64,000 nt of DNA from Styela clava (GCF_964204865.1 NC_135255.1:13173135-13237134), one strand, 5' to 3'; counted from the first letter of the stretch, positions 24,418 through 37,700 are shown. Program-made: numbers and translations. The notes: generated by a model not told the origin, from the letters alone.

Positions 24418-26024
24418 GAAATTTGAAGTCTCATCGAAAACGTTAACATTCAGACCGGGTGTCTAAAAACATTTCAATATTTTATTCGATTCGTAGCACG
24501 ATGTTCAGCTATCTAAGAAATCACCAACAAAGTTTGGTTAAAAGAAAATATGAAGTGCCTTTATTTAAAATCCGTTTATTGACAGTTTTCAAAATATTAC
24601 GAAGAACTTATTTTTAAGGCATTGAAATCTGGTGAATTTTAATATTACTTCTTGCTAATCACTTCTATATAAATTTTGATCAACGTGGCAATATGTGTTA
24701 ACGCAATAAACAACAAAATTTACTGTGATAAGATACAAGATTAAAATTGAATATTACTGCGTGATGAAAATAAAATGTAGTGTTGAATATGTTTGATTCT
24801 CATGTCTTGTTTATTTCGGAAAATAAAATAAAATTATTGTTATTGTGCGTGTCCTATGGTTTGATGATTGTTTTTATCAAATTACAAGTCGTTGATGTTG
24901 ACGTCGTTTCAAGTCGAAATGCCTTATCTACGTACTTGCATCTATTCTTTGTAAATAATACCTAGCCATCATTAATAAGCCTTGCTTTTCGCTTCACTGT
25001 ATATTTTTTCTAGATTCTAGAACACGACTGTATAACATATAAGTATAAAAAATATTTGTGAATCGTAATTAGCTAACCAATGGGCTATGGGGGGGGGGGG
25101 GGGGGTGTCGGGGGGGACATCATTGACTAAAATCTTCAAAATAGCTCGCGATCGACTGATCGGTAATAAGGTCATTCACAAAAACAAATGAGTACTGAAT
25201 ATGTAGATAACTACACATACGCATACAAAATTGCATGCATTGTTCATCATTTATTTAGGATTTATTCGAATCATAAAATTCTGACCTGAGGCCAGCCTAA
25301 TTTTCAGTCTCAAATGTTGAAAATTTTTCAAATAACCTTGCCAAGTATTCATGTATTATCCAAACAGCAGAAAATAAATATTCTTAAACCATGAATGTTA
25401 CATGACTGCTCAACTCTCATTATCTAATTTACTATTTCCTGTTCGCCCGATTCTTTTCCAGCTTGGAATTTGAAAAAATGGGCATTATGACGCCACTGCT
25501 ACCGCTGCGAATAAAAACGATCACAGTACTCTTGGAGTGAGACAATAACTCTCGCATACTGCAGAAGTTGTTCGAGGGTCGTCCGTCGGTCAAGCCAAAG
25601 GGGTCCGCAAATTTGAGTCGCGAAACCCTCCACTCTGGGTCGCGCAACAATTAAATTTTCCATAAATATAAGCATCGTGTCAGTGTATCGTATTTATGTA
25701 CTACAATTTGTAAACCTCTAATTTTACTTATCGATGTTCAACATCTATATTCACTGCCGTAACATTGGCCAATCGGCATAAGTGCAAAATTGAACGTAAC
25801 AATAAACGTTTTAGAAGCAGCTCAGACACTTTTGCGTCACTCGTTACCTCGTTTTCGAGTGCTATTGGTTAGTTTTTAGTTGTGTTTTGGTGTCTCCGTA
25901 GGAGATTTATTTTAATTGCAGTAATCAAAAATTATTCTAGGAATAGATCTGATAGACTAGGCTAAACTTTTCTACCGATACATTTAAATGAAAGGTTGTT
26001 GAAAGTTTTGAATAAAAATAATGG
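24418..26024. other. non-coding stretch with a poly-G tract
   Basis: No exon recognised. Holds a 17-base G run at 25089-25105 followed by a 7-base G run at 25110-25116. The segment around 25560-25650 (GGTCCGCAAATT, GGGTCGCG) looks like decayed hAT sequence, but without definable ends. Confidence 0.45.
25089..25116 (+). repeat. poly-G tract, possible G-quadruplex
   Basis: Seventeen G residues, TGTC, then seven G residues. Such a run can fold into a quadruplex; its length may also be a sequencing or assembly estimate. Confidence 0.8.
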
Positions 26025-26032
26025 GTTGAAAC

Positions 26033-26793
26033 CTGTGGTGGGATTCAGCCGGTTCGCACCGGTTCTATAGCACCGTCTCACGGAATTCTATGAGATCCGC
26101 GAACCTGTTAGCATTACTGGTTACTGTCAATAGATTTTTGCATCTTATCTGACACGGCGATTTTTGAGATCAAGTATCTCACGTGTTTTTTTTCAGAATG
26201 TGAAATGATCAAGTTCGCACGTAACAGTTATACATTGCGTTAATTTTTTATAATTGTAGTAATTTTCCTTTTGTGATTGTTTGTCGGGAAATTGAATTGT
26301 TGCGACATTAGTACAAGTCATGACACGACTGGTGCATTTTAGTTTGACTGTTAGCAGTAAAATACAGATAAAGAAATTGATAACTATCAGGTTGTCATTT
26401 GGAAATATGTAAAAACTGCAAAATTTGAATTTAATTTCAGTAAGCTTTTTTTTTTCTTTGATAAAGATTTCTGGTGGTTATTTTTTTCTATAGAATAACA
26501 GCATTTTATAGAGAATATTAACATTCAAGCATTTGTTTTCAGTAGGTCATACACCTTTAGATTTTTAAGTTTATTGTCAACGAGTATATAATACAGCAAT
26601 ATAGACAATCCTCAATATCATCAAAAATTTCGATGCTAATTTTGACATAATAATGCTTACTTAACCATTATTTTAAAACGTTAATTAGGACGTAATTTAA
26701 AATAATCAGTTTATTTATATGACTTTTTGTAACAGAACCGGCTGAAAAATATAACTTGGAACCGGCTGACAAAAAATTTGAATCTCACCACTG
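26033..26793. mobile_element. 761-bp non-autonomous hAT-type element
   Basis: Ends CTGTGGTGGGATTCAGCCGG and, on the right, the inverted counterpart ending GAATCTCACCACTG. A perfect 8-bp duplication GTTGAAAC flanks it (26025-26032 and 26794-26801); 8-bp target duplications and CAGTGGT-type ends are hallmarks of hAT transposons (family knowledge). Internal GAACCGGCTG/CCGGTTC repeats lie near both ends. No transposase frame is present, so it must be mobilised in trans. A 161-bp relative is at 45215-45375. Confidence 0.9.
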
Positions 26794-26801
26794 GTTGAAA
26801 C

Positions 26802-27823
26802 ATATAAACCGGTTTATAGGCGCCAACTCGTAAAACCACTCTTGAAATGAGTACCGACAATTTTACACTGATAGAGTGTATAGAAATAATTTTCCGCGAA
26901 TTGAAAGTCGGGAAAACATTCTTTACGTAGTTGTTTGCATTGTTATTATCTCACTACGTAGTCAATTGCATTGTTTCGTAGCAATACCAGGTTAGCAGTA
27001 GCTGTGTAGAATTGTTCAATAATCAGATAACGAGATTTTATGTGCTAAGTTTCATATAATTTGGTGCAAGAAATTTGCTAGTTTCAATAATAGTCTTAAA
27101 ATCGATAACTAATTACATGTTTACCAAATGCTTGGGACGCAAGAAATCATAAAAAAAAATTGGGGTCGCGCCACAAACTAGTTACGGGCCCCTGCGTCAA
27201 GGAATACGACATTCGAGCAAAAGTTGATGTTCATGCAAGCAAAAGTTCATGTACAAGGAAAGGTTTTTGCGTAGTAGGGGAGAAATTAGAAGCTCAAAAT
27301 AGGCCAAGAAAGGAATGTTTAAATCGGTTGGGAACCAGTGATATACACAATAAACTCCTGAATAAACGTGACAAAAACAAACGAATACAAAAGCATATTC
27401 TATGGTAATGCTATGTAGAATAGTTTCTTGGTGTAAAACTACTTTAGACTTACGATATCCAGTGGGCGGCAAGCAGAAATTGGAAGGAAGCCTACTGCTT
27501 AGAGATTAACGAATACCCAGATTAGTGTGACTTTGAAAGAAGTCGAATTGTGTCATTAAATGGGTTATATCAAACATTTGTACCGGTAGATGACATTTTA
27601 ACTTCTATTGGTAATTTGATTTTCAACGTGCAATTGTGTGAATTATCTTCGTTAATTTCCAGAACCTGATTATGTGTACAAAAGAATAATATTATCATAA
27701 TCGGGTTGGCTTGACTTGGTGTTAAAAGCGCAATTACCCCGAGGGGATGCAATCTGGTTCGCCTCGTTCGACATGTCTCTTTCAAGCGTATCATATTAAT
27801 ATTTGCTGCTATAGTGTGTGAAC
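26802..27823. other. non-coding stretch with possible hAT debris
   Basis: No exon recognised. GGTTGGGAACCAGTG at about 27326-27340 resembles a hAT terminus, and TTGGGGTCGCG at about 27160 resembles hAT subterminal sequence. Ends and target duplication cannot be defined. The right end is the 5' flank of the WSCD-type gene. Confidence 0.4.
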
Positions 27824-30800
27824 ATGTGTTCTAAAGTATTGCTTTATAGAATTGTGCATTTCGTACAAAAGAATTACATTTTACCGATTGTGACAGTAGG
27901 TTTTGCAACAGGTATTTTATTGATGTCATATGATAGTGGGTATTTCAATAATAAAGTTGCAAAACCCCCAGCTAAGTTAAAACTGCGAGAGGAATTATCT
28001 AGCATTGAATTGAAAATTCTACAGCAGACGACAGAAAAGATAAGTTCACTAATCACTACAACTACAAAGCAAACGACAACAACACAAATCCCTTGGTATG
28101 ACCCAACACGGTTACTCAAAGATACGGAAAAACAGTTCGCAGGATGGAAAGCTCCTAAAGGAAAAATAGAGAAATACATCAGGAAAATAAAACTTAGCAG
28201 TACGGTCCCTCCAATCACAACTGTGAACCTGGGACAAGTTTTCACTATTACCGACAGATGGAAAGGTAATAAATTTATTTGTAACAATATATGCACGTAA
28301 TTTTACTCGGTAGTAAACGAGCGTTTAGTTGGTACTTTTTATAAAGCCATAGCCAAAATTATTGTAGATAGCATGCACTACCACTACCACAATGTAAAAA
28401 ACTTAGTAGATGACCTTGTTATGAATGCCATGCGTGAAACATTCGGATCCTCTCAACTAAAGAGTTGCGGGTCTCGGCCATACATTCGTTCAGATCGAAA
28501 AGCAAAATGAAATATAAAGTCTGTATGTCATCCTTATAACAGTATAAACTTACAAATTGTTATGAATGACTGAATACATATTTGAAAATACCAATGAGGA
28601 GAAACGTTTTTAATCCTAAAATGTTTTGTATAATGGTACAAACAAATTTTCTCTTTTCTAGTTCAACATATTGGTTGCTTCAGGAAAGCTAGATTTGCCA
28701 TACTCACAAGTCCAAATGTCACCACAAATTTTCACGGCGACATAGGAGATTGTTTAGAAAGATGTGGAAAATTGTAAGTTGAGTCAGTATAGTAAATTAA
28801 ATGAAGCAATTGAGTTCACTTACTATATATACGTACATAAACATGAACCAAGCTTATAAATCCAAATTGAATCTGCATAATTCTACAGTCATGCCCTGAT
28901 TTCTAATATATTATTATTATAGCTGATTTCTCTTGTAAAATTTATCAAAAATTTTCTTACTAACATTCGAGATAAATTGTCAATCTGACAAAATTGACCA
29001 GGAAGATCACAATTAATACTGGTTGACCGAAAAACGGAACCTTAGGTTTACACCTGAACTTCTGTATGTGTATGATTGTACCCAAAAGTTTCAGAATTCT
29101 ATGACGTTTTGCACAAAAGTTATGTTCTCTATGGAATATGTTCTAAATACCATCATCGGCGTTCGTAGACATGTATCCGTTGCTCAAAATTTCAATTCCA
29201 TTTCCGTCAAACAAATGAGAATGTATATATTCCCATTGGTCAAACACATGAAGTAAAACCATCGACATCTTGCTACTAGATATAAAGATTGGGTGGCCTA
29301 TGACGGAACAGGAAAGAGATGTTCATGTGGAATTTCTCTCTACAAATCAATGCCAATTATGTTAATGACGGATCATAGCATAACGTGTGGTGCTGGATTT
29401 GAAGATGTTTACAGAATTGTTAAGTTCTCACCTAATGGTATGTTGATCTCAAATATGTATTTGTACGTTCTCAACAATTTTGTTACTATGTTGTATAAAC
29501 CACATCGTTATGGTGTTTTCGGATAATAATCGATACAAAAATGATATTGATCTCATACCGAAAAAATGAGCCTATAATTCATATGTTTTCAAATAATCAA
29601 TACGTAAAAAATTGTTGTATATATATCTTAAAAATGAAACAGGATAATTAAATATACTTATTTTTTTTAAGCCTTCATAACCATGGACACCATAAAACAA
29701 AGTGGCATCGGGTGCTTTCCCCGACAAGAAAAAATGAATGAGATATTTGGCTCTTACATGGATTCTGCCCTAACCATTGGGGAATGTCTACTACAGTGTG
29801 AAACTAATGCTTATCCAAGTGCAGCATGGACAAATCCGGGAATATGTCAGTGTGGACAATTCGACGAGAGGTATGTATATTAGACTTGCAATTTGATCAG
29901 TAATCAGTATTTTTATTTTTTTACCATCATCTAAATACACTTTGCACAAACAAAATAAAAAACAAACGTAAAAACGATATTACAGGGTGAACGGGGGCGC
30001 GGAAAACAATACCGGTTATCAAGCAGCGACACATGTGGTTAAGTCTAACAGTTATCAGGGAGAGAATAAAAGTCAAATATTGAAAATAAAAAAAAGTTTA
30101 CAGCAACAACAAGAAAAAAAAACATTCATTACATACAAAAATATGACTCCGGGCACCGTCCAGTTGGGTCACCATGGAAACGTATTTCCAAAATCAGATG
30201 AATTTGAACCATGATGCAATACATCAATAAATATGGACTCTTTTACTGTACAAGGCATGCATTTTAATACCCTTGCCTGATAACTATTCCCAAATTGGTA
30301 ACCAAACATTAGGACGTGCTGCTAATACGCTCCCGGAATAAAAATACGAGTACTACACTGAATTTCCCAGATTTGCCTAACACATAACAGAACCCAACCG
30401 CGTTCTTTATTTAATTTTCTAAAAATAACTCTTTCACATCCTATGTTGATCAAGTACTTTTCCTGGAAACAGGCTCACACTTCGCGAAATGGGACCTTCT
30501 GTAAACGATGCTTTGTGCGACGAAGCAGAATGCCATGGCGGAGCACCGTGTGAATATGTGAGAATTATGCGGACAAATGCAGAAGACAAAAGGTGCGACG
30601 TCAGAAATTTCTTGCCTCCAACAGTCGGACGATTAGTGTCGCTAATGAGTTTCCCTGGATCAGGCAACACCTGGGTGAGATATCTGATCGAAGAGGCAAC
30701 AGGAATATTTACAGGAAGCGTTTATTCGGATGTAGATTTATACCAACATGGTGTGATGACAGATTTGTATTAATTTTATTCATTATTTCATTGGTGATTT

Positions 30801-32332
30801 ATGATTATATACGTGATTAGAGGCTTTGTTCAGCCTAGTCTCGCGTCTTAATTTATACCTAAGCTGGATAACATAGAGCAAGCCAAACTGTTACACTTCA
30901 GAGGTGTTAAAACCATACCCACAAGTGACAGACTGTTTACAGCTTTTTTGAGCAAAAACTGCAACGAAACAGTTTTCATTAATTTTGCCTCGGTAAGCAT
31001 GGTGATCATTCTAGAATCTAGTTGGAATTCTCATATGCGATTATGGCAACTGTATTATTGAAATGATATTTTCATCTTCGAGTAATAATTTGGGAGCCCA
31101 TTTTTAAGCTGGAAAATGAAACAAAATTCAAGTTTAATAATAAGAGAAATACCTATTTGCGACATGTTCACATGCAGGGTTCATCGGAGAAATTTTGCCA
31201 TGGAATTCCAGACGCACATCAGTGATTAAAACACATTATATCGTTCCAAAAGAAGCAACAAAATTTGATGAAGCAATTTTAATTATACGTAGTCCATATG
31301 ATGCTATAATGGCAGAATTCAATCGTTTTCGAGGAGGACATACTGGATACGCGGAAGAAGCTTTGTTTAAAACTCCAGGTTAGATAGATTTTCTTGCGCG
31401 AAAATAAAAAATATTTAAATAATAAAATCCTCGATTTGGACTGCTGTATGTTTGTCGCTTGATTTGTAAAGAATAAATAGTTGAATCATCAGCGTAAACG
31501 ACACACGTTTTGCTATTAGGTTGTTATTTGTTTTTAATTTTCGTTTTCGCTATTCGTTTTTTTACCGTAAATATTTGTGTGATAACGCTCTCAAAATCAA
31601 AAGTTCCGCACCTAGTGTCGGCTCCGCGGTACGTGATCTTGTGGTCAGTCGAAGTCGGAAAGTCCACAGTAACGGTACTGTAATTTTGATACTCATACTA
31701 TGTCGTGTCCATATATATACTTGATCATTGCTCTATTGTTTCAATTATACTAAAACATTGCAATAAATAGAAATATAATTTAGAAAAAATATCTTTGTAT
31801 AGATGTTAGCGAAATATTGCGATATGTCCATAAAAATATTTCAACCCCGCTCCAGTAAAACTTGAAATTAAAAAAATGCAAAGGTTTTTCTTATTGTTTG
31901 ATCTTTGTGAGATTACTGCAGCATCCTTATTAATCACAGCCATATGCTATTCTACAGCTTAATGACTCAATTCCGCATATTTCAGAATGGATTTACTTCA
32001 TATCGTACAAAATGCCAAAATGGTTCAAGTCAATTGAATTGTACGCACAGATGGAAAAAGTTCAAGTGATATATTTTGAAGACATCGTCAAAGATCCTAT
32101 CACTGAAGTTCGCAAGATTGTCAACTTTCTGAACTACCCTATAAACAACATCGAGGAGCGTTTAATTTGTCTTGAATCTAATTTAAGCGGAAATTTCAAG
32201 AGACCGAAAAGGACGTTGAGTTTCGATCCGTATCCTCAAAAGTCGAAAGATATTGTAAATTATTTCATAAAAACTGCTAGAGAAATATTAGCGAAACGAA
32301 ATTTACCAACTTTGCCCTTATATGAAAAATGA
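27824..32332 (+). CDS. WSCD: WSC-domain sulfotransferase, WSCD1/2 family (complete, seven exons)
   Basis: Exons 27824-28265, 28662-28773, 29280-29437, 29672-29870, 30473-30750, 31178-31378 and 31986-32332 have GT-AG ends and phases 1, 2, 1, 2, 1, 1, encoding 578 aa, close to human WSCD1 and WSCD2. Residues 18-36 ([19 protein letters not shown]) form a type II membrane anchor, followed by a threonine-rich stem. WSC domains start near HIGCF (C153) and GIGCF (C252), each rich in cysteine. The sulfotransferase domain shows the 5'-phosphosulfate loop [13 protein letters not shown] (from S363), the 3'-phosphate motif IIRSPYDA (R434, S435), and ends IEEC-free in a helix before the stop. Vertebrate WSCD proteins are Golgi enzymes reported to sulfate sialic acids using PAPS (family knowledge); the substrate here is not shown. 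The GTG two codons upstream is less likely than this ATG as start. Confidence 0.93.
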
Positions 32333-32425
32333 TATATATACGTTTATTGCTTTTAGACATGTTTAGATTGTTTTTCGCGTTATTTGTGTGTCATGCCGTT
32401 CAGAACTTAAACGGGTTATTGTGAT

Positions 32426-32824
32426 TAGGGATGGAAATTTCGAATCGAATAGTAAATTATTCGAATCGGTTCAGAGCAAAATTTCGAATTGCCGCCATCT
32501 TGTTTTTTTTCTTTCCGCCAATGATCGAGGTGGATTCCCCAATATTTTTTTCATTGAAGCCATATTTTTTCAACGCAATTCTGACATATGACTATTTTAT
32601 GTAGTGAGTTATTAATAAAACGTGTTTTTTATTGTGTGTGAACGCTCAGTAATCTATCTGAGTGACGTATTCTATGTCTTCAGTAATTCATTTGTTGAGA
32701 GGACCAATTACAATAAAAAAGTCGCTTACAATTATATATTTTCAAGTATTCAAGATTCGATTCAAAAAAAATATTCGATTCGAGGTTGTTGAAATCACAA
32801 GATATTCGAAAATGGCCAGCTCTA
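32426..32824. mobile_element. 399-bp hAT-like MITE just downstream of the WSCD gene
   Basis: Perfect 8-bp target duplication ATTGTGAT at 32418-32425 and 32825-32832. The ends are imperfect inverted repeats: TAGGGATGGAAATTTCGAAT on the left and the complement of TAGAGCTGGCCATTTTCGAA on the right. TTCGAATCG-type blocks recur inside at both ends. No coding capacity. It starts 94 bp after the WSCD stop codon and contains an AATAAA at 32614-32619 on the plus strand, so it may supply that gene's 3' end. Confidence 0.85.
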
Positions 32825-34021
32825 ATTGTGATATGCATTATATGGAATTTCAGGGTTGTTGATTTGTTTTTGGATGAAAATATGTCATTAAATCCCTGTA
32901 TCCACCGTTCAAACATTTTTGTCACAAAATTTTATAAACAAATGGAACTAACACTGAAACATGATTTTTGCGACTATATTTGAAGATGTAATCTTAAAAG
33001 TGCGGCGATTTGTCAAAACATTCATTCTTGGTCATTTTATGTTAGAAAACTTATCGAATGCTGCCTCTACGACCACACTGTTTTACGATCTATTTTTATA
33101 TTGTTTCATCGTCGCTGTTTAAATACAATACGCAACAAAGATTTTACACGTTCAATTAGACACTAGAAGTGACAGTAACAAGGAAGCCAGTCTCGACACG
33201 CAGGACTAGTGGAGAAACTTACCACGTACTCTACAGAAAGTTGGTGACATCCCAACGTGATCAAGATCAACTTCAAGCCTCAAACTCAAACGAGCCAAAA
33301 CGAAGAATCATAGAAACCGGACACTAAACTCTTGCTGTCCATACGAGGACTGCACTGATGTATGCTTGATTGATTCGTTTGTCAAAACAAAAGGCTCGTT
33401 GAAAATATTCGGCATTTTGACATAATAATGTTTGCTCCTGGTTGGAACTAAAATCGCTTCAAAGAGTAATGTTATGGATGTTTCCCCGAGCATCGGTTTC
33501 TTTGTTTATTTCCGTAACAATTACAAATCAGCAATAAGTTAACAATGACGTAACAATTGGAATTTATGTCGCCGCTCAGACACTTCTTTTGCTCAGACAG
33601 ATATTCAAGCGTATTGTAAACATTGCCTCTTTTTTGGTAGTTTTGCCTGGTATTAGTCACCCGAGTACCTTTAGATTAGTTACAATAATCAAAAATTGAT
33701 ATCGCAAACGCTATACAAAATACCAGCCCTAAATTAGCTATCAGTACCAATAAGCGGCACGTGGTTAATTGTTTTGAATGAAAACGATAGTTTTGAACAT
33801 GTGAGCCAGTTTGTAAGCCGCAACACTCCAAAACACTCAAAATCAACATTTTTGCAATGTTAAGCATAGGGAGAATCGTTCAGGGGTCAAGAGTCGGGGA
33901 AACGTCTATTGTCTTGTTCTTGTTTTGAATTCTAAATTTTGTCCAACTGTGGAACGACAGAGGATTCAGCCTGTCTATTTATTAATCCACCAGGCAAATC
34001 TCGATTTAACAACCCTCTTGC

Positions 34022-34051
34022 CGTCCTGTAACAACTAACTATTACAGGACG
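34022..34051. other. 10-bp perfect hairpin
   Basis: CGTCCTGTAA at 34022-34031 pairs with TTACAGGACG at 34042-34051 across a 10-base loop. No known RNA class recognised. Confidence 0.6.
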
Positions 34052-34722
34052 ACGGGATGGGTAACAGACGTGTTTTCACCCCATGCAAACCTTGAGCACA
34101 GTAGGGTTATTCATGTATATTTCCATACATGTGTAAACTACAGCATTTTAGTTTTACTGGCTTGTCTGATTAACTTTCTACACAGACTACTACCATTTTA
34201 TTGTTGGTTGTGCGCAAGAATCCAAGTCGCGATCCATATATACCACACATACGCAGATGCCTCTGCTTTACTACAGGTCATCCACTTTACACGACTTTGT
34301 CTTCAAGTTAGTGACAGAGTTTACCAAGAAACGCAACACGTATTTCCAACAACAACAAAAAAGGTTATTAACCCAAAGCATGTATTTGGTGCCTCACAAA
34401 GTTTAGGAATGTTTTTTCAGCTGACTAACACTAGCCCTGTTTCAAACTAATCAAAAAATGGCTATATAATCCACAGATGTCGCTGAAACTATTGTATTGA
34501 TTTGACAGACCACAATTCCCAACACCGGGGCTATGTTGTCGGAGTTCGGTCTAGTTTTCTAGTATTGGGATACAAGTTTAATGGCGTGGTAATTTATTTC
34601 TTCGTTGATTGATAAGGGAATATAACGGGCCGTTTTCCTACTAAACAGCACAGTGATTTGCAGTTATACGTAACATGACATGTAATTTCAATCACTCATA
34701 TGTCTGTACGTTGTTGTGATAA

Positions 34723-34728
34723 TTTATT
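34723..34728 (-). terminator. polyadenylation signal AATAAA
   Basis: AATAAA on the minus strand about 55 bp after the stop of the galactosyltransferase gene at 34782-38068. Confidence 0.5.
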
Positions 34729-34781
34729 TAAATAATAAAAAAGTAATTTTTTATATATTTTGAAAGCATTTTTGTTTGTCT

Positions 34782-37700
34782 CTATAAAATTTTTGGACCC
34801 CATTCTTCAAGAATAGACGGAATAGTACGATTGCATCTTTGACTCCGAATATTTGGTATTTTTTTCGACATGAATAGTTTGAAAATCTGTGATGGTGCAC
34901 CGATGTCTACAGTTATGTTTGTATATAATGGTTCTCGTTTTATTGACAAAACTCCGTACCTGATAAATTGAAAAAAACAATGTTATTTTTTTTACTTCGT
35001 TAAATAAACTTCAAAAGTAATAAAATGACCAAATTTTCCGGATATTTTTTTTTATAGTTATTTAAATTGAAGATACATTCCCCGGTATTTCTTTGTCGTT
35101 TGTGTTCTAATCACAAGACGTATTTTCTGATGATACTCACATTTTTATCTCACAAATCAATTTTTTAAAATAACTTTTTAGAGCTTTTTTATATCATTAG
35201 AAGAAAATATTTTACTAATATTTTACATACATATTAAAAAAAAATTTCCACAGAATGCAATCAATGTTTGAATAATTTTAATTGTTAATTTCCCATACGA
35301 ATGACGCAATTTTTTAAATGCATTGATAAACAATGTTGAAGGAATTTTCTAATGTAAATATTGAACAGATGGTGCTCCCGAAGTATGCGAACCAAGATGG
35401 CGGACATCGGAACGTAACATGGGTAACAGGTTAGGGTTAGACGATAAATTTTTTCCAATTTTCCTTATATTAGTCCTATTATTAGTTCAAAGACTAGCCA
35501 AGAGCTTCCCGTAGTATTTATACCTATAATTATGGCCTAACCCTAACCTAGAACACATATTACATTCCGATGTCCGCCATCTTGGTTCGCATACTTCGGG
35601 AGCCCCGAACAGATACTGAAATTTCTTTAGGTTTATAGTTCCCCCTCAAGTATGAATAACTTACTTACTTTAAACTATTTAGTCCATCTTTACCCATTCG
35701 TGAAAGAGACTTGTAGTACAGAGCAAATCTTCCGTCTTGCTTCTCATTTGATTTTTCTCTCGTATGTTTAATCATGTGGAAAACACATGACTTGTTATAT
35801 AAATCTCTTTGAACCTCATACCCTGAAAAATACTTTCTGTTACAGCAGTGTTCTAGTTTTTAGTATACGGGTAGTGTTTTTTTATCGTATTCAACCAACA
35901 CCAAGCTTTAATGAATTGTAGGACAATTAGTAAAATCACACATAACGCCAGCTACTATAATTGCTATTTTACTTCAACGCCTTTTTTTTATATGGCTGAA
36001 ATTCTAATGTGATGCAAAAAATATGGTCTGGGCTACATTTTTGGCATCTGAACAAATCGTCTTTTTCATACGACGCTTATTCATGTTTTTCGCTCCGAAC
36101 AAGTCCCTGTAAATTAGCCACTGATATCTAACAAGATGTAAAGAGCTACTTATTATTCAGAAGAACCCAATTTTTGGGTTCGGCATCGCCTATCCAATTT
36201 ATTAAAACTTGGGTGAATTGGGAATGATTATTTCTCACGAAATAATCATTGTAATAGCCTTAATAACATAACAAAAGATTATTCACCTTTGCTCCATAAA
36301 CGTACATACAGATCGTTATCTTCTGCGCCCCAACCCCAATATGCATTCGAGCATCCATTTATGTCATTGAGTTGTTTAGATGTTAACATAGAAACTCCTC
36401 CAAATAAATGTACACGCTCTCCCGTTTTCCTGACTTGAAAAAATATTTGTTAATATTAACATTTGAGTTTTAGAACTTAGGGTAGCTTATGATCATCATA
36501 GCATTGACTATCGATTCTTGAAATGATCTTGGAAAAAACACTGCCAATGTGGAGCTGTGTTCATCAGATGTGATGTTGACGTCCGATGTGATGAAGTAAA
36601 CTCAAAAAACTTTTGGCTTGATATTACTTGAATATAACCTAATCTCTTGCTCGAATTCAATACTCATTCAACTTTTTTTTATTGAAATTTGTAACAAAAC
36701 TTTCTTCTGCTCACACCTATGTTCCAGGATAATTTATAATAGAGAATGAGATTCATCCGAGCAAAAATAACGCTTTATTGAATATTCGAAAATTGTTCAG
36801 CGGGAAAAGCCGTTTGGAAGATAAACTTGATTGGTAGTGCTTGTTTGGGAATATTCTTGACAACAATTTACTGAAAAAAAAGGTGAAAAAAAAAGATTAT
36901 GACATAAAATATTTCTGTGCATGAGAAGACAGAAAAGAGCCGATTAATTAGAAATAGTGAACTAGTTTTTAACTTTAAACTTTCTTTCAAAAGTTGAGAA
37001 TACCATTGAAATGGAATTTAAAAAACTTATGATTCGGCAATGATATTGTGCCGAAAAAAAATCGCAAAACTTACATGGTTCAGGGGCACATATGGAGCCA
37101 TATGATACCGGCTTGAAATTGAACTTGTCAATGTAAATAGAAATCGATCGAGGATTATCTTCTTCCGGACACCAATAAAGACATCGATCGTCCATAAGGA
37201 GTAAATCAACGTCGTGAAAAACATAGCAGTCATACTTTCTTTCTGAAATTGACAAAACCAATTTCTCAAACATATCACTTCACGTCCAACATATTTATCA
37301 TATGGGGCGATATCGATCGAGTTCAACCAATACGGTATAAACAAACAGATAGAAATAATCATATAATGTGATAATTGCAATAACTGGGTATCAAACGTTT
37401 TTATTTGTCTAGAATTGTATACCAATATTATTACCTTTACTCGCTTCTGAAAATCCAATATTCATAAGTTTGGCACGATTGAATAAGTTTTCTCCACTTT
37501 GCCATATTGTGTAAACTGTGTAGTCCAGTTGTTGGCGTTGCCATATAAGATGCATATGATTCAGCAAACTTCTGAGTTGCGTTTCCCTTCCACGCAAAGG
37601 TATTATAATTGCCACCTTATATTGCGCACGACAGTCTAATGGAGTGTATCGTCCTCCTGCTTCAAGTCGTAAATTATTTCTATATATTTCGTCCAAACTA

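Larger units (their letters stand above)
32833..34781. other. non-coding stretch between convergent genes
   Basis: No exon recognised between the WSCD gene (+) and the first galactosyltransferase gene (-). The 126-codon open frame at 34070-34450 has no family resemblance or splice context. A perfect hairpin (CGTCCTGTAA, 10-base loop, TTACAGGACG) lies at 34022-34051. Confidence 0.45.

Noticed and set aside
30821-31020. Possible extra WSCD exon between exons 5 and 6
   Set aside because: Exon 5 (ending phase 1 at 30750) joins exon 6 (phase 1 from 31178) to give a coherent product, QHGGFIGE; the stretch in between lacks a matching splice pair and breaks the frame.
34070-34450. 126-codon open frame on the plus strand
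   Set aside because: No family resemblance, no splice context, and composition like translated AT-rich DNA.
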